From positions 62,001 through 126,000 of the forward strand of contig SSEL01000007.1 in the NCBI GenBank assembly GCA_008012315.1: a stretch of DNA of 64,000 bases. Direction: 5' to 3'. The notes below the pieces were generated by a model. It had not been told where the DNA came from. It saw nothing but the letters and a program-made list of their open reading frames with translations, and ran no database searches. Position 1 is the first letter of the stretch. Each line of letters opens with the position of its first letter. A program made the translations under genes and the position numbers. This document shows positions 1-6,794 of this stretch, one piece after another. Origin of the DNA: Rhodospirillaceae bacterium (GTDB taxonomy: Bacteria; Pseudomonadota; Alphaproteobacteria; Dongiales; Dongiaceae).

Positions 1-1
1 C

Positions 2-334
2 CGGTTTGACGATCCGGGCGTCGAGAATGTGTCTTGCTATGTGAGCCGCGCCGAAACCGGCGGCTGGAAAGGCGCCGTCGGCCTGGCGGAAGATCCCAGC
101 CGCTTCTCGATTGCCTGCCGCGCCGTCGGCGAGCCGAAAATCACCGGCAAGATAGCCGAAGATAAAGAGGGCGAGCTCGTCTTCTCGGAACGAACCTCCG
201 CCATCTTCAAGTCGTTGCGGATCACCCGTTTCCTCGATCAGAAGAAGCGTGTTCTGATCTATCTGGCCTGGTCGACGAAAATCGTCGAGGGCTCGCCCTA
301 TAACAGCATCTCGATCGTACCGCTGAAGCCATGA
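2..334 (+). CDS. creA: CreA family protein, 3' part (5' end outside window)
   Basis: The open frame runs from the window edge to a TGA at 334, so the N-terminus and signal peptide are missing. The visible part reads FDDPGVENVSCYVSRAETGG and continues with GLAEDPSRFSIACRAVG, both characteristic of the CreA family (catabolite-regulation protein A, a small secreted or periplasmic protein of poorly defined role). The C-terminal half keeps the expected family pattern, including LIYLAWSTKIVEGSPYNS. A GTG at 29 could be mistaken for a start, but the frame clearly continues upstream. The gene converges on the LysR gene on the opposite strand, only 16 bases away. Family assignment is from motif recognition; function is not inferable. 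Confidence 0.85.
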   Translation, partial: RFDDPGVENVSCYVSRAETGGWKGAVGLAEDPSRFSIACRAVGEPKITGKIAEDKEGELVFSERTSAIFKSLRITRFLDQKKRVLIYLAWSTKIVEGSPYNSISIVPLKP

Positions 335-350
335 CACATCAGGCATGAGG

Positions 351-1259
351 TCAGATCAATATCTTGCTGATGCCCAGGGATTTGTGATGTATGCCGATAT
401 GCCGTTTCAGCAGATCGACGAATTGTTCGACGGCTGGCGTTGCCGTCTCGCCGCGACGGCGCAGCAGGCCCACCGTGCGGTTGGCATTGGGCATATCGAC
501 GGGCACGAAAACGAGGTCCGGCGCAAGTCCCGTCAGGGACAAGCGGGGCAGCAGCGTGATGCCGACGCTGGCTCGAACCAGAGCCAGGAGCGACAGGACG
601 TTGTAGACAACGATTGGCGCTTGCTGCACCAGAGCCTGAAAGCCTGCGTCATCGATCGTCTGGCTGATGCCGTTGGCCAGCAGGATTTGGCCGTCAATTT
701 CCGCCCAATCCTTGATATGCCGCTTCCTGGCGAGCGAGCTGTCCTTCCGACAAACCAGGCCCAGGCTGTCCTCGAACAAAGGTTCGTAATCGATCCCTGA
801 CAAGCGTCGGCGGAAACTGCCGATGCCGAGTTCCGCATGTCCTGCCTCGATCGCGGTGATGACGTTATCGGAATCGGTGTCGCGGATATCGATCTCAACC
901 TCGGGATGGGTTTGCCGGAATTGCGGCACGATGATCGGCAACAGGCTGGTTGCGACCGACGGCACGCAGACGATATCCACCCGCCCGACCGCCGTCCGGG
1001 CGAAGGCGCGGATCGTGGCGATGCATCTTTCGTGGTGCAAAAGGAGATCGGTGATCTGGCCCTGCATGAAGCGGCCGACCGGCGTCAGGCGGTTTTTGCG
1101 ATCCGCCTCGAACAGCTTGGCGCCAACTTCCGCTTCCAACTGCTTCAGGGTCATGGAAACGGCCGAGATCGTCCGGCCCAACTGGGCGGCGGCATCCTTC
1201 AGGCTGCCCGACTTGGCGACAGCTTCGAAGACACGCAATTGCGACAGGCCAATCGACAT
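351..1259 (-). CDS. LysR family transcriptional regulator
   Basis: A 302-residue LysR-type regulator of usual family length. Residues 1-60 form the winged helix-turn-helix (LSQLRVFEAVAKSGSLKDAA, then AVSMTLKQLEAEVGAKLFEA). Residues 90-290 form the periplasmic-binding-like effector domain, with typical segments LPIIVPQFRQTHPEVEI and AELGIGSF. It is transcribed divergently from the dipeptidase gene at 1377, with 117 bases between the starts, the classic arrangement for a LysR protein controlling its neighbour. Effector unknown; from context it could be a methylated amine or a product of the dipeptidase pathway. That link is inference. Confidence 0.93.
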   Translation of the reverse strand: MSIGLSQLRVFEAVAKSGSLKDAAAQLGRTISAVSMTLKQLEAEVGAKLFEADRKNRLTPVGRFMQGQITDLLLHHERCIATIRAFARTAVGRVDIVCVPSVATSLLPIIVPQFRQTHPEVEIDIRDTDSDNVITAIEAGHAELGIGSFRRRLSGIDYEPLFEDSLGLVCRKDSSLARKRHIKDWAEIDGQILLANGISQTIDDAGFQALVQQAPIVVYNVLSLLALVRASVGITLLPRLSLTGLAPDLVFVPVDMPNANRTVGLLRRRGETATPAVEQFVDLLKRHIGIHHKSLGISKILI

Positions 1260-1376
1260 GGCGACTCAATCCCATTTCAGAAAAACTGAAATAATCTATC
1301 ATAGTTCCCAATTGACTGAAATATTGCTCTGTCGTCTCTTGAGGTGAAAATGACCTGAAGCGTAGGAGACGGATCA

Positions 1377-2375
1377 ATGGCGTCGTTCGACGGCATCATC
1401 ATCGATGGGCTGCAATATTGTCACTGGTCGGAGAAGATTTTCCGCGACTTGCAACGCGGTGGCGTCACGGCGATCCATGTGACCATTGCCTATCATGAGA
1501 CCTTCCGCGAAATGGTCGGCAATATCGCCAATTGGAACCGCTGGTTCGAACGGTTCCCGGATCTGATCTTCCATGGCCGCACCGGGGCCGATGTGCGGAA
1601 GGCACGCGAGACCGGGCGGACCGCCGTTTTCTTCGGCTTCCAGAATCCCTCGCCGATCGAGGATGAAATCGGGCTGGTGGAAATTTGCCATCAGCTCGGC
1701 ATCCGCTTCATGCAGCTTTCCTATAACAATCAGAGTCTGCTGGCGACTGGTTGTTACGAGGCGGAGGATCCCGGCATCACCCGCATGGGCAAGGAAGTGA
1801 TCCGGGAGATGAACCGCTTCGGCATCGCCATCGACATGTCGCATTCGGCCGAACGTTCCACGCTGGAAGTGATCGAATTATCGTCGAGACCGATCGCCAT
1901 CACCCATGCCAATCCGTCTTCCTGGCGCGATGTCGCCCGCAACAAATCCGAAACGGTCTTGAAGGCCCTGGCCGAGACCGGCGGCATGCTCGGCTTCAGT
2001 CTCTATCCACATCATGTCAAGGATTCCTCGGATTGCACCCTGGCCTCGTTCTGCGAGATGGCGGCGCGGACGGCCGAGTTGATGGGTGCCGACAATATCG
2101 GCATCGGTTCCGATCTCTGCCAGGACCAGCCGGATTCGGTGGTCGAATGGATGCGGACCGGCCGTTGGACCAAGCAATTGACGGGCGCGACCTTCCCCGC
2201 GCAGCCGAGCTGGTTCCGCAGCAATCTCGATTTTCGCGGCATCGCCGATGGGCTGCGGCAGGTCGGTTTTGGCAAGGAGGAGGTCGCCGGTCTCATGGGT
2301 GAGAACTGGCTGCGTTTCTTCGAGCGTTCTTTCGGTGCCGAGGCGGAGCCGCAAGCCGCTTCGGTTAAAAGCTAA
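1377..2375 (+). CDS. Membrane dipeptidase (peptidase M19) family protein, non-canonical metal site
   Basis: A 332-residue protein of the renal dipeptidase (M19) amidohydrolase family, recognised by GIAIDMSHSAERSTLEVI, RPIAITHANPSSWRD and the C-terminal GENWLRFF helix. Canonical M19 enzymes bind two zincs through an N-terminal HxD, a Glu and two His. Here the HxD positions read L12 and Y14 (IIDGLQYCHW) and the Glu position appears to be Gln89 (FGFQN), while His156 and His177 remain. From memory, a similar subfamily sits in glycine-betaine demethylation clusters of Pseudomonas, so the change may be lineage-specific rather than decay. No signal peptide is seen, so it is probably cytoplasmic. It begins a short operon with the next two genes. 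Substrate unknown. Confidence 0.85.
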   Translation: MASFDGIIIDGLQYCHWSEKIFRDLQRGGVTAIHVTIAYHETFREMVGNIANWNRWFERFPDLIFHGRTGADVRKARETGRTAVFFGFQNPSPIEDEIGLVEICHQLGIRFMQLSYNNQSLLATGCYEAEDPGITRMGKEVIREMNRFGIAIDMSHSAERSTLEVIELSSRPIAITHANPSSWRDVARNKSETVLKALAETGGMLGFSLYPHHVKDSSDCTLASFCEMAARTAELMGADNIGIGSDLCQDQPDSVVEWMRTGRWTKQLTGATFPAQPSWFRSNLDFRGIADGLRQVGFGKEEVAGLMGENWLRFFERSFGAEAEPQAASVKS

Positions 2376-2383
2376 TATCATCG

Positions 2384-4144
2384 ATGATTCCGTCCCCCGC
2401 ACCGTCAACCGCCCAAGCATCCTTCGTAACCGTTCCGCGCCGCTCGCCGGATCAGGTCATGACGCTCGCCCGGCTCGGTAGCTTCCATCAAAGCCGATTG
2501 AGTTTCCTGCGCAGCCTGCTGCGCCGCGCCGCGCGGGAAAACTGGACATATGAACGGCGGCTCTGGCAGGTCGATGACAAAGGGGAAGGCGTCGCCGTCT
2601 ATCGGGTGGGGACGGCGAAGCGGGCTTATTCGCTGGTTTGCTTTCCGCATGATTTGCCGCCGGAAAAGCGCAGCGATCGGGTGATCGCCGATGAATGGGA
2701 CGCGACCTTCGTTCTTTATGACGGCGATATCGATGCCGGGGGGATTGATGCCGGGGAGATTGATGCCGGGGAGATCGCCCGGTTGCAGGCCAATGCACCG
2801 GGCCAGGAAGCGGGCAGATACGGCCCGCGCGATCTGGTTCTGTCGCGGGCCAATCGCAGCGTTCGCCTGTTCGATTATGCAGTGACCTGCCTGGCAACGG
2901 GGAAGCAGCCGGAAGCCGCGCAACTGGCCGAGATTGGCTACCTGATGCGCACCACGGCGGTCTATGGCAATGGCAAGTTCGGCCTGGCCGACCGCTGCAG
3001 CATCGCCGACCGTCCCGAACTCGCCGGGCCGTTCCAGGCGGAAATGCTGACGGTCTGGCTGATCCGCTGGTTCACCATCGATATCGTCGAGCATATGGCG
3101 CGCCAGCGCGCGCCGGAAACGGCGGTTCCGCTGGCCGCGGATTTGCGCCGTGTCCTGGGTGTCGGCAATGCGACCGGCCTCGGCATGGCGCCGTTCCTGG
3201 TCCTGCATTCCGCTTTGATCGATCGTTGGATCGATGCGCGGGAAACGGCTCTCGCACGGATCAGGTCGCTGCCGGCGGCGCGGGACGATACGCGCGACTG
3301 CTTCCTTGATCATCTGGGACGCGCGCAAAAATTCGCAGCCGATTGGCGGGTCGAGGACAAAGTCCAGCAGGAGCGCATCCTCGGTCTGCGCGAGGACCTG
3401 CGCGATCTGCGAGAGACGGTCGCGGATTTCGACTGGAACCAGCCGGCGCCCTGGGACCGCCTGATACGCTGGTCGGAGGCGCATCTCCGCCTGGAAGCGC
3501 AGGAAATGCTGGTGACATTGGTTTTGGAGCCGCATGGCGAACTGATCGACGACCTCACTGAGCAAATGGGTGTCGATGAAACGGCCGAGTTCAAACTGGA
3601 CGGCACAATGCCGATGGCCGGGCTGCGGCATCTGATCGAAACGCATTACAGCTTCGCTCTCGGCGAAGATTATCGGGCGGCCGCGTCGCAGGCCCGTTTC
3701 TGGTATGTCTCGGCGGAAAAGCTCGAGCCGAGGCTTGGCGAACGCTTCGAGGAAGCAGGTGGGGAGCTGGAACAGCCGCTCGGCATCGCCCGCGACGTCA
3801 AGGCGCTTTACGACCTCGCCGCCACCGTTCCGGCCGATCAATCGCTGGCCGCCTTCTTGCGTGATCAGCCGGAGCTGCGTCATATCGCCAGGCGGGTGCA
3901 GATCACCGCGCGCCATCCTTATGCCGAGATCCGGGGCAATCTGCTGGCGGCCGATATGCGGCCGATCGACCTGTTGCGCTGCAAGCTCGCTTTCTTCGGG
4001 GCGACGCGGTTCGATCCGAAATCCGATCGCTGGCTGCGGATCACGCTCTTCCAGCATGCGCCCTTTCCCGAAGAGATCGATATGGCTTCAGCCGATAACT
4101 GGGCGCCGCCGCCGGTCGAAGTTCGACCGGGAGAGAAGAGATGA
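2384..4144 (+). CDS. Conserved protein of unknown function, 586 aa
   Basis: I do not recognise a named domain. The protein is soluble, rich in Arg, Asp and Leu, without signal peptide or clear membrane segments. It carries an internal near-perfect repeat, three units of IDAG(G/E) near residue 118, encoded by 15-bp tandem units at about 2735-2779. The first ATG (2384) lies 8 bases after the dipeptidase stop; a second ATG at 2459 (MTLARLGSFHQSRLSFLRSL) looks like the more conserved beginning and may be the true start. The gene overlaps the next one by ATGA, indicating translational coupling. Context suggests a role with the dipeptidase and the DUF3726-like protein; no reaction can be proposed. 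Confidence 0.8.
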   Translation: MIPSPAPSTAQASFVTVPRRSPDQVMTLARLGSFHQSRLSFLRSLLRRAARENWTYERRLWQVDDKGEGVAVYRVGTAKRAYSLVCFPHDLPPEKRSDRVIADEWDATFVLYDGDIDAGGIDAGEIDAGEIARLQANAPGQEAGRYGPRDLVLSRANRSVRLFDYAVTCLATGKQPEAAQLAEIGYLMRTTAVYGNGKFGLADRCSIADRPELAGPFQAEMLTVWLIRWFTIDIVEHMARQRAPETAVPLAADLRRVLGVGNATGLGMAPFLVLHSALIDRWIDARETALARIRSLPAARDDTRDCFLDHLGRAQKFAADWRVEDKVQQERILGLREDLRDLRETVADFDWNQPAPWDRLIRWSEAHLRLEAQEMLVTLVLEPHGELIDDLTEQMGVDETAEFKLDGTMPMAGLRHLIETHYSFALGEDYRAAASQARFWYVSAEKLEPRLGERFEEAGGELEQPLGIARDVKALYDLAATVPADQSLAAFLRDQPELRHIARRVQITARHPYAEIRGNLLAADMRPIDLLRCKLAFFGATRFDPKSDRWLRITLFQHAPFPEEIDMASADNWAPPPVEVRPGEKR

Positions 4145-4734
4145 AACCGTCCCTCAACGAGATACAGGTCGAATGCAAGAAGGCGTCACGCGGCGCGGGG
4201 CTGTCTTGGGGGCTTGCCGAAGAGGTGGGCCAGGCCATGGCCCGGCTGGCCGGGCAGGGTGTCGATGCCCTGCCGGTCCTGCTCGACTATCTGGAAGCAT
4301 TGCCGGATCGCGACATGTCAGGCGATCCGATCCGCGCCGGCACCTGGATTGCCGATCAAGCAAACTTGCTGGCCGAAGGCGAGAGCCTCTCTTTCGCGGA
4401 GATCCGCCAGCCGATGCTTGTCCTGCCCTTCGTGGCGATGGCGGCGCAGTCGATCGGCCGGCCCATCATCGTCACCCATCGCGATGGTGCATGGACGGTG
4501 CCATCGGCCGGCATGCCTGCGCAGGATTTGAGCGGAATTGAGATCCTGCAGGGTGTCACGTGCACTGCAGCAGCGGCGAAAGTCGACATTGCGTCGCCAG
4601 TATCGATGCCGCGTCTCGATATCGACGATCTCATCTGGCAACGGTTGAAGGATCTGGCGCAGCGCACCTATGTGCCGGCCACGGAGCAGTCGCGATTGCT
4701 TGGCGCCGGCGCCGGCAGCATCGACAACGATTAA
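4141..4734 (+). CDS. DUF3726-like protein
   Basis: A 197-residue soluble protein starting KPSLNEIQVECKKASRGAG then LSWGLAEEVGQAMARL. This opening matches my memory of the DUF3726 family, whose members are about 200 residues long and uncharacterised. The start codon overlaps the stop of the preceding gene (ATGA), so the two are almost certainly co-translated and may form a complex. No catalytic motif is visible. Downstream lies a ruined ABC-ATPase gene, so the original operon may once have continued into a transporter. The DUF assignment should be confirmed by a profile search. Confidence 0.72.
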   Translation: MKPSLNEIQVECKKASRGAGLSWGLAEEVGQAMARLAGQGVDALPVLLDYLEALPDRDMSGDPIRAGTWIADQANLLAEGESLSFAEIRQPMLVLPFVAMAAQSIGRPIIVTHRDGAWTVPSAGMPAQDLSGIEILQGVTCTAAAAKVDIASPVSMPRLDIDDLIWQRLKDLAQRTYVPATEQSRLLGAGAGSIDND

Positions 4735-4776
4735 GCTGCACCGAAATCACGGGCATGAACATGATTGGGATCAGGC

Positions 4777-5404
4777 ATGAGTGAAAGACCGGATATGCAA
4801 ACCCTGACGTGACCCTTCTCGGTCCCTCGGGTTGCGGCAAGACCACCCTTTTGCGGACGATCGGGGGGGCTGGTACGGCGTGGCATCGGTGTTCGCAACG
4901 CATGATCAAGAGGAAGCTCTTGTTTGTCGGATCAGATCATCGTTATGAACAATTCGTGTGTCGAGCAATCAGGCGCGCCACAGGATATCTATCTCCGGCC
5001 CGCGATCAATTTTGTCGCCGAATTCGTGGGGTCATCGACATCGTGCAGGGCACCGTTCGTGGCGTTGACGGCCAATATATTGTCGCGGACATCGGGAATG
5101 ATCAGGTCTTGAGAGGGGTCGCCAGTGGGAGCTGGCCGATCGGCTCGGCGGTAAGCCTTATCTTCAAAGGCCATCACGTCAAGATCGTTGATCGCGCCGA
5201 CGCCAGCCTCAGCAACAAGCTATCGCGCTGTCTGCCGTCGTGGAAAACCTGTCATATATGGGCGGGTTCAGGACCTATCAGTTGCGCCTGGGCGGGAATC
5301 TCGTCAAAGCAGCCGTGGCAGATGATGCGACCTCCTTTGCGGAAGGGCAGTCGGTTTCCCTTATCGTAAATCCTGATCGATGCAGGGTATTGCCGGGGCG
5401 ATAA
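4777..5404 (+). pseudogene. Decayed PotA-like ABC transporter ATPase
   Basis: Pieces of a polyamine/iron-type import ATPase lie in order but in different frames. A Walker A segment (TLLGPSGCGKTTLLRTIGG, about 4808-4865) is followed almost at once by the H-loop region (FATHDQEEAL, about 4890-4920), so the Q-loop, signature motif and Walker B are deleted. A frameshift leads to SDQIIVMN and GAPQDIYLRPAINFVAEFVG (about 4924-5035). TOBE-like sequence follows (VQGTVRGVDGQYIVADIG), then another shift to VVENLSYMGGFRTYQLRLGG, ending at TAA 5402-5404. With at least three frame changes and a large internal deletion, no functional ATPase can be made. The order and spacing make chance similarity unlikely. 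Confidence 0.82.
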
Positions 5405-5542
5405 AGTAACGCGGTTCGGCGGCGACGGGCCGCGTGCGGCTTTCTTTTATCTGATCGGCGATATCGCGACCTTGGTCGGTGTCTTTGCCAGACGCGACCG
5501 CCTTGCTGCCCAGGGACTGGCCCTCGCTTATTGATACTATCG

Positions 5543-6703
5543 CTAGACCCGGAATACCGGCTGGAACCATGCCGGCGCCAGGGAATTCTGGATGTCCTGC
5601 TGGGTGATGCTCTCGCCATCGAGGATCTTGATCGACGGGCCGACATGCGGATAGGCCAGGGTTCCCTCGATGGACCTTAGCGCCTGCTCGACCGCCAACA
5701 TGCCCTGCAGCACAGGATAATCCGTCGGTGCTGCCACGACCTTGCCGCGCTTGATGCCACGGTAAACGGAATGGGTGAAGTAGTCGGCGAGGACCTGGAT
5801 GTGATCCGACAATTCGCGGGCGCGCAGTACGGGAATGGCGGCATCGGCGGTGACCGCGCTGCCGATAATGACATCGATATCGGGGTGCTGCTCCAGGGCG
5901 TCCTCAATCAGAAGCAACTGGGCTTCGGTCCCGGTATCGCCCCATTGGGTGGTGACGATCCGGCCTGCACTTCGCTCCAGTTCCTCGGTGACGCCTTTTT
6001 CGATGAAGGTGACCCAGCCCGCTCCCTTGGGACCGGGGAACCAGGCGACTTTCTTGGGTGCGCTGCCACGCGGGTGGCGCGAGGCAAAGTAACGACCGAT
6101 GGCGCGGCCCATATCCACCCAGGAGACGCCGACCTTGGCGGTGATGCCGTCATTCGCGATGTCATTGACAGCAGCCACGAGCGGCAGACGCTGCGCGAGC
6201 TGCTGGACGAGATCGCTGACACCATCGAACGAAACGGTACCGAGAATCACCGCATCGAAGTCGCGGGACAGGCAATCGGTCAACTGCTTGCGCTGGCGCT
6301 CGAGGTTGGGATAGCCGCCCGCTTCGAGAATTTCCAAGCGGAGTCCAAGCCCGCGGGCCCGCTCGACCATGCCGTAATTGACGCTCAGCCAGTAGGGATC
6401 CTTAAGATGCGGATAGAGGGCGCAAATCCGCCATCGCTTGCGTGTGCCGGTCGAGAGCGCATAGCTGATGTCGCGCCGGGCGCCGTCATAATCGAAAGCC
6501 GGGGTCCAGCTTGTCACGGTCAATGGCGCACCCGATGGCGCATCGGCCGCATCGCTTTCGGCCGCGGGCAGGCCATCCTGCGCCGCCGCTTGCCGCGCCA
6601 GGAACGCACAGGCAAAACCCGCCGAGGCTGCCAAGAACCGGCGTCGGCTCGTCACCTCCGATGGAAGGAGGGTCCGGGCGTGTGATGGGGTATCCGCGGG
6701 CAT
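5543..6703 (-). CDS. torT: TorT-like periplasmic ligand-binding protein
   Basis: A 386-residue protein with a twin-arginine signal (TSRRRFLAASAGFACAFLA, residues 18-36) and a LacI/ribose-binding-type periplasmic fold. The segments PYWLSVNYGMVERARGLG and EAGGYPNLERQRKQLTDCL are hallmarks of TorT, the periplasmic partner that reports TMAO to the sensor kinase TorS. It is divergently transcribed from the torS homologue, with 91 bases between the starts. A GTG at 6655 is an alternative start, but would leave a very short leader before the RR. TorT normally governs TMAO respiration; no TMAO reductase is in this window, while an osmolyte-type importer lies beyond torR. Ligand identity is inference. 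Confidence 0.87.
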   Translation of the reverse strand: MPADTPSHARTLLPSEVTSRRRFLAASAGFACAFLARQAAAQDGLPAAESDAADAPSGAPLTVTSWTPAFDYDGARRDISYALSTGTRKRWRICALYPHLKDPYWLSVNYGMVERARGLGLRLEILEAGGYPNLERQRKQLTDCLSRDFDAVILGTVSFDGVSDLVQQLAQRLPLVAAVNDIANDGITAKVGVSWVDMGRAIGRYFASRHPRGSAPKKVAWFPGPKGAGWVTFIEKGVTEELERSAGRIVTTQWGDTGTEAQLLLIEDALEQHPDIDVIIGSAVTADAAIPVLRARELSDHIQVLADYFTHSVYRGIKRGKVVAAPTDYPVLQGMLAVEQALRSIEGTLAYPHVGPSIKILDGESITQQDIQNSLAPAWFQPVFRV

Positions 6704-6794
6704 CTCGACAACATGAAGCGCCAGTAATAGCCTCTGCTACTGTATCGCCGTGATACCGGATCCGGCAATTGGATTATCAGGCAAGTGGATCGCA

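Noticed and set aside
2735..2779. Short tandem repeat considered as a CRISPR seed
   Set aside because: Units are contiguous 15-mers without spacers and are in frame within a coding sequence.
2405..4057. 550-codon open frame on the minus strand
   Set aside because: Antisense to the 586-aa gene; lacks motifs and ribosome site, and arises from GC-rich codon bias of the sense gene.
5405..5542. Possible small gene between the PotA remnant and torT
   Set aside because: Protein-like text exists in two frames (for example YLIGDIATLVGVFARRDRLA) but with no start or recognisable family; too weak to call.
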